This document shows positions 49,689-62,219 of a DNA stretch of 64,000 nt, in pieces. The notes beneath the pieces are model-generated. The model was not told where the DNA came from. It saw only the letters and a list, made by a program, of their open reading frames with translations, and made no database searches. Each line of letters opens with the position of its first letter. Position 1 is the first letter of the stretch. Source of the stretch: Siphonodentalium dalli. Taxonomy: Eukaryota; Mollusca; Scaphopoda; Gadilida; Siphonodentaliidae. Made by a program: the position numbers and the translations under genes. The stretch is taken from contig CP136064.1 of assembly GCA_032622095.1 (NCBI GenBank), forward strand, positions 262,425,863 through 262,489,862, read 5' to 3'.

Positions 49689-50461
49689 GTCCCTCTGTCA
49701 ATGTACTAAACTCATCCTGATCGGACCCCACTAACATAATACGTTAATGACTATAACAATGTAATGACAATTCACCTCTTCCGGGCCACAATTACATCAC
49801 AACATATTTCTTACACTACCGGAATTCAAGTCTAAACAGTGTGAATAAAACGGACATCACTCAAGGTTGAGTATATTATATGTATATAAAGGTATAACCT
49901 ATAAATCTTTTATTTCTGATGTGGGTGGTGAAATATTTTATTAAATGACTTTGGCTACGATGGAGGGTTCTATGTTTATTGTGCCCCTTGCTACGCTCCG
50001 GACGTTTCCGCGAGATGGGCTGACGTGTGGGTTATAAACATAGCACACAAAACAAGTCCTGCAAGGTTGTATGTATTGAGATGTGTCTTCAATCCATATG
50101 TATTATCTGATACCCCGTAAACTATATATAACTTGTCAGGAAGAGATACACTATCTTTAAACACTAACTCTAGTTATAGTTCCACCAAATGTAGCAAAGC
50201 AGTCGGTATTAATTGCCATGTACATGCGAAGAAGCCATTTGGATTATTAAACTTTTGGCTATGTCACTCAATCCCAGCACACAATGCTTTAAATTGTTTG
50301 TCGATATTGCATTATTGTAATACTATTTATGGTCTAAATAACACATCTATCATCTTTTATTCTCGGTTACCGATAGTGTTGATTTCATACATCATGAAAT
50401 AAAAATATATTCACTACCTCCCCACAATCAAGCATAAATCATGATTGTTTTTATTACACAG

Positions 50462-50509
50462 GAAATCACAGTACTCACGACAACCACAGCAGAGTATATG
50501 AAACGAAAA
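50462..50509 (+). pseudogene. Stalk exon copy 2 (weak donor)
   Basis: Acceptor TTTTATTACACAG, phase 1. It encodes NHSTHDNHSRVYETK. It shares intron flank (CACAATCAAGCATAAATCAT) and exon sequence with copies 1 and 3. The only phase-1 donor is A|GTGTTG, which is weak. Probably a decayed duplicate. Confidence 0.45.
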
Positions 50510-50786
50510 GTGTTGATTGCATAAATCATTGGTCAAAAATACTCATAGCTGGACAATATACTAAACTGATTATAATACTGAAACAACGTTGATGTTCTAA
50601 CGTAATATTTTGTGTGTTAAAGTTTGAAAATGGCCGAATATTTATACTGAAGCCGAAAATTTGACACTTGTTAAGCAGCTGAAAGCAGTGTCTTATCTGA
50701 TTAACCGCATTACACATTGAAGCGATAATTAGGTCACGTGTTATAACTGAGACAATGGGAGAGACTGTATCAATATATTACGTCAA

Positions 50787-50941
50787 CGTAGAACCGCCAC
50801 CTCCTCTTCTGTTACTGACTTGTTTAAACAAGGTATTGAGTTTGAACAATAACTGTTAAATATATGTTAGTAAACACAAATAAACACAAGTTAGCTAATT
50901 TGTTTTAGAAAGTTAGTAAAAGAGGAGGTGGCGGTTCTACG
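50787..50941. mobile_element. TIR MITE (155 bp)
   Basis: Perfect 22-bp terminal inverted repeats starting CGTAGAACCGCCACCTCCTC around an AT-rich core. No clear target duplication (flanks CAA and CTG) and no ORF. Confidence 0.8.
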
Positions 50942-51071
50942 CTGCTGTACTATATAATGTGAATTTTAACATATATAGAAAACACTTTGATTGAGAAGAC
51001 AGAAACAACTAATATAACAAAATATCCATTATCCCCAACCAGGCATATATATTGATTTTCGTTATTCACAG

Positions 51072-51140
51072 GAACAGACAGCACTCACGATGACCGCAAC
51101 GAATATCAGACCACAACATCCGCTTTGCCAGGGTCATACG
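51072..51140 (+). CDS. Exon 10: Ser/Thr-rich stalk
   Basis: A 69-bp phase 1-1 exon with acceptor GTTATTCACAG and a strong donor ACG|GTAAGT. It encodes TDSTHDDRNEYQTTTSALPG plus SY, a short hydrophilic Thr/Ser-rich segment suited to a membrane-proximal, possibly O-glycosylated stalk. It is the best-preserved of three related exon copies (49626, 50462, 51072). It links CTLD-2 to the transmembrane exon in phase. Confidence 0.62.
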
Positions 51141-51176
51141 GTAAGTTTAGCAAAAAGAAATATGTAACCACTCAGA

Positions 51177-51303
51177 ACAGTGTTAGTCAAAGTGGCCGGA
51201 TTCGTGATATCCAGTTTAAACATCCGAGTTTAAACCTGGATTAAATTTACATTGAGGGTCCAACCGAACAGGGTCTACGGGAGCGTTGGTGGTCATTCAG
51301 TAG
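51177..51303. repeat. 127-bp direct repeat, copy 1
   Basis: Starts ACAGTGTTAGTCAAAG and ends GGTGGTCATTCAGTAG. Only a few substitutions separate it from 51747-51873. Confidence 0.88.
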
Positions 51304-51746
51304 AAGATGAAATACATTTCCTTATGGAATGAAATGCATATTCACAACTACGAAGATAACTTCTCGAATCAATGGTTAACCATAATCCGAATTTTCCACG
51401 CAATAACGTCAACGATCAATTTACTACTATATTGACAAATGACTGTCCCATTCTAACACGAATAATATGTAAACTGATCCGTCGCTTCTTCGATACTCGT
51501 GCTGAGCAAATAACAGTTAGGAAACCATAAATAAGATACATGATCCAGAGATTCCTTGTACATCTTAGCATATTATGTAATTTTTTTCTTGTATACTCTA
51601 TTATCACATGTTTTGTATATACCATTATCCATTGTTTTAACAAACTGTCCTCGTGTGGATGTTTTTTTTGCCAATAAATCATTATCTATCTATCATGTAT
51701 AATGTAATAATAACAATTTTAGATTTCATATTTTTTCCATCAGGAT
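51304..51746 (+). mobile_element. Possible truncated retroelement between direct repeats
   Basis: Ends near 51694 with CCAATAAATCATTATCTATC, an AATAAA-bearing (ATCT)n tail like those of several LINE/SINE families. No RT motif remains, so this would be a 5'-truncated insert. The class is uncertain. Confidence 0.35.
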
Positions 51747-51873
51747 ACAGTGTTAGTCAAAGGTGCCGGATTCATGATATCCAGTTTAAACATCCGAGTT
51801 TAAACCTGGATTAAATTTACATTGAGGGTCCAACCGAACTGGGTCTACGGGGGCGTTGGTGGTCATTCAGTAG
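51747..51873. repeat. 127-bp direct repeat, copy 2
   Basis: Same orientation as 51177-51303. Too long for a target-site duplication, so it more likely reflects local duplication or two solo copies of a repeat. Confidence 0.88.
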
Positions 51874-52919
51874 CTGCATGATTGGGCGAAGTTAGCATGT
51901 AATCAAACTACCATTTTACCAGGCGGACCACAAGCAGGCCGATATAATGGTTATGGCACTCCCCAATAAACACGGACAAGCGCATGCTTAAGAGCTCTTT
52001 CCATCAATGTATCACATTATTATAATCAATAAATTTGAAAAATGATCAAGGAAATATGGGTTGATACAAAAATCGGACTTGGCACTGTAAGGGTTAATAA
52101 CAACAGTCGTGTGTGAATTAATAAACTGTGAGTGAGATGATAATACCAGGCCACCACTCAAACTCACACCTTATCATGTCACTCAGAATTATGTACAACT
52201 GCACCCATGTAAACCGCATTCAAGAAAAGACTGATTCGACATATCCGGTCTAGCTCTCCAAGGCTGGGTTAGCTGTACCGTCGAATGATATGGTTTAGGT
52301 GCCGGTAAAACTCAATTATATATGAGCGTTTCTCACTTATACATTTCCAATAAAAATAGGCTCGTTGTCGTAATTATCGAATCTCGCTGTGGAGAGACCG
52401 CGACGGTTCTTATAAAGCGGGCATTTTTCAATAAAAGTGGCCTATTTCTGTCGATCACCATTATTTTTAGAAAAGTGCATTAATGATCACATATTTTTAA
52501 TTCGAGATATAAAATGGAATGTGGTCAACTTGTTACAGACCGTAGAGAATCCGCTTCTTGGTATCTCTACACCCAGAGGCTCGTAATATGGCAAAAATGG
52601 CCAATTATGCCAGTCTCATTTCCGAAATCCCCCCAAAAAGAGACACTTTCGTATAACACATGACCATTAGATACCACTTTATTACACAACTTGCATCATA
52701 TGTAACATGCCTGATCATAAATTCACATTGTATGCGAAATGTATACCAAGTCAAGTGACAAAATTTAGCTCACAAAACTGTCCCACGATTGGTGGCCCCT
52801 ACCAAGAGAGAAACACATAATACAACTGTTTTGGCATTGGCGAATAAGGAAGTGAAAGTTGGTTTCCCATACTACTCATCAATGCATATGGCTAAACAAA
52901 TGTCGTCTGCTGGTCGTAG
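51874..52919 (+). other. Intron 10 portion, no gene
   Basis: AT-rich intron sequence; nothing supportable beyond composition. Confidence 0.45.
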
Positions 52920-53090
52920 TCCGTGGGCCAAACAAGATATTTTTCGAGTTGGCTGCACCCCCCTCCAACAAAGGTTTCTAGATATCAAATTAAAGGTCAT
53001 CATATGGCGCATCAGATTTTGCTTGTTGCCAGTTTCAGAACGTGTCCCACAATAGATTTTTCAGGGAAGACAACTCTTACCCCTAAAATA
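52920..53090. repeat. Inverted repeat pair, left copy
   Basis: Contains GGCTGCACCCCCCTCCAACA and AAATTAAAGGTCATCATATG. It is inversely related to 57170-57345 about 4.1 kb away. Similarity is clear but imperfect. Confidence 0.7.
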
Positions 53091-53741
53091 AAATGAATAT
53101 TTTCTTGAGTACAAGTGTCAAGAGCATAAACAATTTGTAGTTTATATTAATAAGATAAGATCGTAAAATGATACGAAACTAGACCAATTTATGACCAATT
53201 TATGATAAATATTTTGTAATCGCGAAAAATCACTTGGATTATGAAAATAATTGTCACATATAAATGGCTATCACTTGTGAACCAAATGGGATGTTAATCG
53301 GCAACATGGCTCAAAAATTGCCCCAATGGCATATCAAAACGAATTTAGTAATGGAATGCCAATAATATTGCTGTAAAAATGTAATATGAGCGTAAACTTA
53401 ACCCCACCGCCTAAAATATAACTTTTGCAGAAAAACGTATTATGTATTTTACACTTAGAATACTGCATGTCAAGTTGGCTTTAGAAGCATAAACTGAAAC
53501 AGTGTACAGAGTGATGAAGGGAATTATAAATAACGGTGTCTAAACGTGATCTAAGATCAAAATTAGAAGAAAAAATGTGAAAAATGAGAATTTTTACTAA
53601 TTTCTGTAAAATTTACAACATTGGTATAACCTCACGAGAACACTGGTCTAGAATTAGTAAGTTCATAAAACTTTATACGATCATCTTTCTGGCAACTATT
53701 TCGTATATTTTTCAATTTTTACTTTGAATTTTTATGGAAAG

Positions 53742-53792
<51 letters not shown>

Positions 53793-56700
53793 CAACTGAA
53801 CACATATGGCTACAAAGGCTTGTGAGTGAGACTTACCTTATACAGAACGATGTTTTCTTATTTGTGCCGCGCATGCCGGGACAGTGCTCACAACTCACAA
53901 TAGATACGGCATTACATGCACTCCATATTTGACAATAAGTTTAGGATGGCATCCAAATCGGCCAACAAAATCGAAGTATCTCACACTTTCCATCACAAAC
54001 GTGACTGAGTTCGTTATCTGGGGACAAGGGACTTGTTAATGACGAGTTCACTGGTAACCCTTCTTTTGTTTCAATTAATTTAAGCTAATGAGTAATTGGT
54101 TGTCTTAAGGACTATAGATAATCATTTATTGGGGAATGCTTGATACAAGTCAATGTATAGAAAGATTAAAACAATCATCACTAAACATGTGCCTTTTGGA
54201 CCAGTTTAGATAAGTAATATAATTTTATATAATTTTTCTGAAGAAAATTTAAATTGTATGCCCAAATTACCAGCCTCCAATTTCAAGTTGCCTATCTCTG
54301 ATGTAAACATGTGTTCAGGTGTAGTATTTTATATTAAAAAAAATATTTGTTATACAGAGGATATTTTGTCAAAGGAATGACTTTTGTAGTATATAATATT
54401 GTGTTGCCAACAGTTTTCAGGACATGCTTCTACTTCCTGTTCTATAATTTGAGTATCTATAGTCCTTAAATGTTCTCTCACTCTACTCATCATATGAGTC
54501 GTCAAAATTAATACTATTTCGGTTATTGTAGACATTCCCGCAAACACCGTTACATGGTTAGTTTGCGCTGAAACAAGATCATGTGTTAGATTCACATAAC
54601 TCTTTGCGAACCAACGCCCAGTAGTCAGTCCATCAGGAGAAGTATAATCTGTCTGGTTTGTAGGACTCAATCAAAGTGCGACCAGCCATGGCTGTCATGG
54701 CATGGTACACCAGGCTTGGGAGTTAGTATGATATGCCAATCACTGATATAGTTCGCACGAAGATGTGTTGATGTGATTTCTTAAGGAGTCTGTGGCTGCT
54801 GGGGGTAGATGTGTTCCAGTGTTCGGTTATACACTGTAAGAACGTGTGCATTAATTTGTCGAATAGATGAAATTATGGCCCACCATAATATAGCCCACAT
54901 GCAGACTCTTGGTAGGATATTCTTGGTAGATTCATTTTATTGGTATTTGTGAATGTCGCAGCCTGTCAACGCGTGAATTGGAGGCAATGATTCACACACC
55001 TCATTGGACAATACTGTCCGCTATGTCGTTCACGGAAAAGGCACATGACCTATTTTTGGATTTAGTATGAAGCACTATTCTAGCTCATATTCATTGAGAA
55101 ACATAACATTCTTGTATTTCGACATGTACCTCAGTGGAATAAAACAATAACTAGCTTCCGACCGAGTCGTGGTGCATTGGCTGCATGTAACAGTACCTGT
55201 ATCCGCTTCCTCGTGGTACTATACTAGCACGAGAGCAGGATCTAACTGTAAGCGCACGTCGCCATTCGGGGACCATATCACGTAACATTCCACCCCATGG
55301 CAAACATAATAATTCAGTGTTTTTGAAACACATGTAGATCATGCACTCAACCATTCGCGAAAAAAAAATAGAATCCTGCCAAGGAGTCTTTGTTATCACC
55401 ACCTGATCAATATTTGGCATTGTCTGGAACTGTGTCATGGACACATGGCGTGTGAAGCATTACCTGAATACCAGGATTGTATTCTCGGGTTGCATGAAAA
55501 GGGTAGCATAATGACTTATTCTGAAAAAGAATTGCAATGTATCATATTATGCAACATCTTCAACAATCTACTAATATCGATGATGACCTACTTACATCCT
55601 GTCAAGAATTTTGTATGTGCTTTATGTGACAAGCCGACATGTATTCTAGTCCACGAATTGCGATAAATGTTCTCCTGTTGTTAAACAAGAATAACAAAAA
55701 TACAGACTTCTTAAGCAACACTTTTGTCGTGCTAACTATCAGGCAATTACTTGACACAATAACTCAACCCATTCTAGAATGACACGTCCTTATAACCCTA
55801 TGCAATTTGGGTGTGTGGCATATATAACCATAGCCCTATCTATAGTGGACGAGATACATGTTTATGGTATATGATAACAACACTAGGCAGAGTGACACGA
55901 GGTGTCCCTAAAGTATGTCCCTTTACCTATATGCCCGTTTGAGTTTCTTGTAAATAATGTTACCCCCTACGCAGAGAGGGAATTGTCAGCACCCAGATGC
56001 ACATGCATAAAAACTAATCTATAACCAATGATGAAGCAAGATTCGGGAATATTCATTATCGGCCAGTCCACTCTCATTGTCCCTGTCACGCCCGTCGGGT
56101 TCATAGCATAGATCAACACCATGCTACTATTATAATTTTCGGATTGTTAACAAACCCAAATTATTTCAGGTGACCAAGAATATATGCCCACAAGCTGGGC
56201 AGAAACATAACAGCTAAACAGAGTCAAATATTTTCCTAAAATCCTGAAGTACTGCACCTTTTGACATGCAGTGTATCGGATCGCCCCGGGTAGCCCGGTC
56301 CATCTCCCAGCGCTAACATATAATCAAGCCATGGGAGTTCTGCTTGTCTCCCTCAATGTTGAAAATAGGTCTGGCTAAAATGACCCCGCAACAGAAGTAC
56401 TGTATATAAAGCATAGTTACAGTGCATGATATATATGGGTGCATGGGATTATATGGGTTTGGTTTTCCTTGAGGGCCATCGCATGGAGGGATCCCGAAGC
56501 CCTACGCGTCACCAACGCATTGATGACACTTCATCCCTATCCAAATGCAGTTATAGAACTATTGCGATTTGCAATTTACTACAATGATTCATGCGAATTG
56601 TTATTTAGCCGCCAACATGTCAGGATGTGCTGGTATATGAAATGTGAGGATATCTGCATGGAATAACCGAAGTTGTGCCAATTTTAACTTAACTGGCTAC

Positions 56701-57169
56701 ACTGAGGATGAGCATATTTATAGGGCCTTTTTGTCAATCAATTATTCATCACAATAAATGAGTCGGTACAATATATAAGAGATCTTTAGTTTGTTGAGGA
56801 GCACCAGTGAATGTCCACAGTTTATGCCCACAGCGCATTTTCACATAAATATAATTATCAGTCCATCATACAAATTGTTCTGCTATGTCTTTGGGGCAAT
56901 TTTTGATTTATGTTGCGCGCCAATAGCCCATGTGTTTCACAAGTTATAGACAATTGTATGTGACACTATTTTTCAAAATTCAAGTAATTTTTCGCAATTT
57001 CAAAATATTTATCGCAATTTTTTCGAACTAACTTATACATTGGTCCAGTATTGTATCTCATGTTGTTTTATGGTGATCTGTAATTAATATAAACAATGTC
57101 TTATTCACTTTATAACCGCAGTCATATTTGTATACGCTGACACTTGTACTCGATGAAATTTTTATTTTA
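53091..57169 (+). other. Interval between inverted repeats, no transposase seen
   Basis: Holds an (AT)n run at about 53745-53791. A minus-strand frame at 54350-54670 with a hydrophobic centre is not recognised. No transposase, RT or exon signature was found. Confidence 0.4.
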
Positions 57170-57345
57170 TAAAGGGGTATGAGTTTTCTCCCCTGAAAAA
57201 ATATATTTTGGGACACACTCTGAAGCGGGCAACAAGCAAAATCGGATGCGCCATATAATGACCTTTAATTTGATATATAAAAACCTTTGTTGGAGGGGGT
57301 GCAGCCAACTTCTAAACTAGAGGCTTTATGAGAATTGGCCCACGG
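57170..57345. repeat. Inverted repeat pair, right copy
   Basis: Reverse-complement relative of 52920-53090 (for example TGTTGGAGGGGGTGCAGCCA and CATATAATGACCTTTAATTT). Confidence 0.7.
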
Positions 57346-58041
57346 ACTATCGGTGCAGTATTATTGATCAAAGAGGTGAGTACATTGGGAGTGTGTCACT
57401 ACACTGTTACCCATAGATACAGGTATGTGTGTGTATTATTACACACATGTTTCTCTTCTTAGTTTTGTTCAATGTGATCCCATGAGGCAACATATACAAT
57501 TTGTTTCATTCCAATGGACTACCAGGGCGAATCCTCTTTATAAACACGAAACGTCCATACTGTTACCGTCCCTTGAAATAGTAACAGTAGTGAACATTTT
57601 GGTAACAGCAGGGCCAAATTCAAAAATAGATATCAATAAGTATATAGTTTGCATGTCATAATTATTTTGATATCACCCTGCTCTGGTTCGTGGCTTATTA
57701 CATAAATAATTTCATATATTTTACCCGCCATGTATGTCTCATTCACATAATGCTGGACGTGGTAACAGGAGGGACATTGCGGTAACAGCAGTGACAGTCC
57801 ATTACACAATTGTTATGTTGGCAATCATTGGCATATATTTGAATTTCCTTTCATAACGCCTTCCATTTCTGTCTTCCACACACTCATTTTGATATTGAAT
57901 TTATTCTGTTATACTTGATTGAGATCCAGTAAATGAAAGTATGTGTGCTCATTCGCAATGATCAAAACGTTTGTACATACAATCACATAGGGAACATTCC
58001 CAAGCCCAACAAAAACCCGTGTAAGCTGTCAAATATATATA
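57346..58041 (+). other. Intron 10 portion with GTAACAG motifs
   Basis: Several scattered GGTAACAG(C/G)AG(G/T) words occur at 57560-57800. Similar words in the opposite sense recur at 60620-61020 and about 61335. No exon is recognised. Confidence 0.4.
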
Positions 58042-58550
58042 CACCCCTGGTCAAGTGGTCCTGCTAATATGCTATGATGGTGGTGATCCTGCTGAATTGC
58101 TATGATGCGGGTAGGGCAAACTGATGCCCTTGAGAATTAGTACCGTTGTTTTTTTCTAAAGTTGTCATTTTTACGGTTGTTTGACTAATCCGACCGATTT
58201 GAGAAAAAACCAGTGTGTGTGTATGAAACATTCAAGAACATATATAATTTATAAAATATAATAACGCCCGAGCTGGTGTTTCTAAAATGACGTGAATAGC
58301 CCATCTTGATTTTAGTCAATTTAAAACAACTAATACATTTAGTATTAACAATATTTCGCAGTAAATATATTTTTGAATGTTTGATACGCAGAATGGCTTT
58401 TCCTGCCATGTTCAGATTATCGGAACACCGTGAAAATATAAATTAAATAAATATAGCGGTACTTTTTGTTAACAGCATCAGTTTGCCCTAACATCATAGC
58501 AATTCAGCATGACCTTCATAGAACATTAGCAGACCACTTGACCAGGGGTG
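58042..58550. mobile_element. Complete TIR MITE (509 bp)
   Basis: Terminal inverted repeats start CACCCCTGGTCAAGTGGTCC and extend imperfectly for about 95 bp (both arms reach ...AGGGCAAACTGATG...AGTACCG). The flanks read ATA on both sides, a possible 3-bp target duplication. No ORF. The relative at 13957-14640 carries a nested MITE; the uninterrupted sequence here shows the pre-insertion state. Confidence 0.82.
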
Positions 58551-59272
58551 ATACAGGTTTCTGCTTTGAGCAATTCTCATCAGTATTTAATTCCTTTTTC
58601 TTTTCAGTTTATTATGGCCCTTTCAGCAGCAGAAAACAACTTCATCGTTGATTTCTGAAAGAGTCTTATTTATCCAATTACTATTTTGCATATTGGTGTA
58701 TGATCAATCTGTCGGCGCAACCTCGAAATATGAGCTGGTGATAGATTTTGGTTGACAAACTTCTAATTTCAAGCACCCACGAAATTGAATAATGATTGCG
58801 GTTATGCCCAAGGTACATGTATGTGAAGTCATTTAATTGTGAGGTACTATATTCTAAATCCAAGCAAAGTATCTTCATCATTCCACGGCGATACAGGGTT
58901 TACTATAGTCAGTATTTAACATACCAATATATCAACATACCAGTTGTAAAGGTAAACTACCACCGCACATGAACACCTGCCACACCGTGTGGAAAATTAT
59001 ATAGTCAATTTGTGCTTGAAGTCAGAAGTTATTCAATCTAAACTTCCAGTAACCAAACCACAATATCTATTAAAGCCAATTACAGTGGAATATCAAACAA
59101 AACGTATTTTGTTCAAGATGCAACTGTACAATGAGTCGGATGAAGGTCATTTCAATCAAATTTTGCGCAAGGCGTCGATGAACAAAGTGCGAAAATGTAT
59201 TATTGTATTATCATGGTCAACACTTTATTTAAACACAATGTTCATGTGTGTCTTGCTTATTGTCACTCTGTT
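58551..59272 (+). other. No gene recognised
   Basis: A frame at 58989-59345 has a hydrophobic stretch near its end but runs into the Helitron-like repeat and has no start support or domain. Left uncalled. Confidence 0.4.
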
Positions 59273-59808
59273 TAGCGGCGTTTTGGAAAAGCTCCGAGCA
59301 CCCGTTATCTACCCTCAGTCACAAAAAACGGCACTGTGGAGTTAATCGCGTTGATAGTTAAACAGCGTTCGTATCCGCAGTGTCGTTGATAAAGAGCGTA
59401 TGCGTGTAATGTGATTCTTACGTCTGTGTCCGGGCGTGAGCGTATGTATCCAGACATGAGCGTGTTGTGTGATTCTTACGTATTTAGGGCTTCCTAGGAA
59501 CGGGGGAGATTTTCATCGGGTCAGTTTTTCCGCCCGATGTGATCTTCACCTTGAAACGGGTACCCACAAATGATATATATGTGTGTGTGTCCTTTATAGA
59601 CTCGAAGTCGATTGAGCTCAAACTTGCTACCTACGGGAAGTGTCATGGACGGGTTAAATTGTGACCCCGACCTGACCTTGACCCTGAAAATGATCAATTC
59701 AAGGTCAAATCGGTTCCTTGAAAAAAAACAAATTCAAAAACATAATTCAAAAAATTAAAAATTGTCATGTTTCTGACGATTGCCGCCAGTGGCGGGCTAA
59801 CTTGCTAG
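59273..59808 (+). mobile_element. Helitron-like unit, 5'-truncated
   Basis: Ends with a perfect hairpin (CCGCCAGTGGCGG), ten bases, then CTAG at 59805-59808. Its body is about 90% alike by eye to the next unit (GAGCGTATGCGTGTAATGTG, TTTTCATCGGGTCAGTTTTT, CCGACCTGACCTTGACC). Confidence 0.68.
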
Positions 59809-60544
59809 TCTACTATATATTCTGAGAACTACGTATATAAATATATATATGTGTATATATATATGTGTGTATATACTTTATAGAATCGAAAACGGCTGCA
59901 CTGATCGAGACCAAACTTCCCATCTAAGGGTAAAAACAACGGGAATGGTCGTCGCGGCGTTTTTGGGGAAGCTCCGAGCAACCGTTCTGCACACTCAGTC
60001 ATAAAAACGGCACTGTGGGTTTAATCGCGGTTATAGTTAAAGAGCGTTCGTATCCGCAGTCGTTGATAAAGAGCGTATGCGTGTAATGTGATTCTTACGT
60101 CTGTGTCCGGGCGTGAGCGTATGTATCCCGACATGAGCGTGTTGTGTGATTCTTACGTACTTAGGGCTTCCAAGGAACGGGGGAGATTTTCATCGGGTCA
60201 GTTTTTCCGCCCGATGTGATCTTCACCTTGAAACGGGTACCCATACATGATATATATGGGTGTGTCATTTATAGACTCGAACCGATTGAGCTAAAACTTG
60301 CTACCTACGGGAAGTGACACGGGCGGGTTAAATTGTGACCCCGACCTGACCTTGACCATGAAAATGATCAATTCAAGGTCAAATCGGGTCAAATTGAAAA
60401 ACAAAATATTAAATTAAAAAATTAATTAAAACAATTAATTAAATAAGCCAGTAAATTAAAAAGGCACAATTGACTCATTGAAAAACAAAAAATTAAATTA
60501 AAAAAATTAATTAAAAAATTTATAGTGGTGGGCTAACCTGCTAG
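59809..60544 (+). mobile_element. Helitron-like unit, complete (736 bp)
   Basis: Starts TCTACTATATATTCTGAGAA directly after the CTAG of the preceding unit and ends GGGCTAACCTGCTAG. Its 5' end matches that of the 46-48 kb family (TCTATTATATATTTTGAAAG). The 3' hairpin is partly lost (GTGGTGGGC), and a run of AATTAA-type repeats has expanded before it. Non-coding. Confidence 0.7.
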
Positions 60545-61791
60545 TATATCATATAAAAATAACTCCACCATTATAGTCTGACAAGACTTTATAATTGTAA
60601 ATATGCTATACTTACGCTAATGTCCTTCCTGTTACCGGAGACCAACTGAGGCATGTATTTTATAAATTTCATCAATTGTACCTATATTTTACTAACAGAA
60701 CGTTAGCATTTAGTTATCCTATGCCGGGTCGCATACTATATTGTGTTCTTGGTAACATTTTTATGTGTGTGTCCTTCCTGTTACTACCAGCCCCCCCCGT
60801 TACCAAATGATATCCTAAAATGCACCAGACTCTCAGTTAATTCAGTTTGTTTCCAGTTGTGGTACGCATTTTGTCCAGTTGGATCTCGTTCACTTATAGA
60901 AAATGACATTCTGTTTTATTGTTAGAAATAATATTTCGACCAGTATGTGCATAATACAGCTGTCCCTTCTGTTATGTCAAGTGTCTCTCATGTTACTGGC
61001 TTGTCCCATCTGTTACCGTCGGGTTTTGTATGTATTATCGTGATTAATTTGAATTGGATTCCCTCATCCCGATAGAATTGTGGAGTATTTATCTTGCCCT
61101 TCGGAAAAATATATGGCAATAATTAAATAGAAATGCACATCATTCTAGGTCGAGAAAACTCTATCCCTGGATATCGGAAATGTATGCATATCACGTATAC
61201 ATTATCATTACTCGCTATTCTCTTCATAGTTTGATGTTTATTTTTGCAAATTCTGATGACCACACAATGCAAATGTTGCGCATTATTATTTTCCACCTCT
61301 ATATCACACAAAATCATATTTATATTGAAAAATAACGGTAGCAGTAGGGACACTAGGTGCGGGTGCATTGGACCTGATCCGGACAGGATATAGGGGTGAG
61401 TAAGGTTGCACTTTACTTTCATCCGTTCTACTGGATACCCCGCAACCACCAACGCGGGTAAAATATGTTCTCTCTCAGAAAAATACTTTTTTGATTCTTG
61501 AAATCAGCCACATAAAAAAATGCCCATTAGGCAAGTATTATTATTTCTCTCGACGATATGTAGACACTACAAGTAAAGGAATCCAGCCAGAGTGTCCATT
61601 AAGTTTCTCAGATTCACTCACACGACTAACCGCTTATCAACTTAAATTGCATAAAATTCAAGATAGAGATAGTCCCCAGCATCGAAAATAATAGACTGGC
61701 AGTACAGTACAGATCAAAATTAAACTTAAAACCACTCAGAACACACGTTGGCCCCTCAAACGTGGTCTAAATCATCTTATTATATTTACAG
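60545..61791 (+). other. Intron 10 end, no exon recognised
   Basis: Contains repeated TGTCCTTCCTGTTAC-like words (60625, 60770, 60960-61020) and their inverse near 61335. No domain signature is seen. Confidence 0.4.
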
Positions 61792-61906
61792 GCACGAGTA
61801 CAATTGGGACAAATAGTTCTAAGGACGGTAGTGCTGACACTACTGTCATTATTGTCGGTATCGTAGTTGGCCTCCTATTGGTAGCAGCTATTTGTTCAGC
61901 GTGCAT
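61792..61906 (+). CDS. Exon 11: transmembrane segment
   Basis: A 115-bp exon, phase 1 to 2, with acceptor TTATATTTACAG and donor GCAT|GTAAGT. It encodes a short Ser/Thr/Asn-rich extracellular linker (TSTIGTNSSKDGSADTT) with an NSS sequon. A strong single-pass helix follows, VIIVGIVVGLLLVAAICSAC, with a GxxxG-like small-residue face and juxtamembrane cysteines that could be palmitoylated. It follows the stalk in phase 1 and fixes the type-I topology with the N-terminal signal peptide. The cytoplasmic exon, entering in phase 2, was not identified before the window ends. Confidence 0.75.
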
Positions 61907-62219
61907 GTAAGTACCCGAGTTATCACATCGTAAAACGAAGGTATTTATCGCAAATGGTCACCAATACATATACGGTAGAAATCTGGTGATTTCGCCAATC
62001 CACAGGTCATTTTAAACATTTTTATATAGCCTTATATAGAAGCTGGCTCAAGTCGTATTACAGTGTGTGCTGTTCCAACACATTTCTGTGTCAGGTCATA
62101 GCTCAATATAAGGTCTAAGACTAAATCATTCCAATTACCAAAGTGGCTCCAAATTTCATATATATTCAAAAGTGGGCAAGCATCATGTTTTGTTGTCACA
62201 TTTGTTTTTAATCAACACA
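61907..62219 (+). other. Downstream of TM exon, no feature
   Basis: AT-rich sequence with no in-phase exon recognised. Confidence 0.4.

Noticed and set aside
54350..54670. 106-residue minus frame
   Set aside because: Not recognised; no splice or start support and no conserved motif.
58989..59345. 118-residue plus frame with hydrophobic segment
   Set aside because: Its 3' part runs into a Helitron-like repeat; no ATG at the stated start and no domain.
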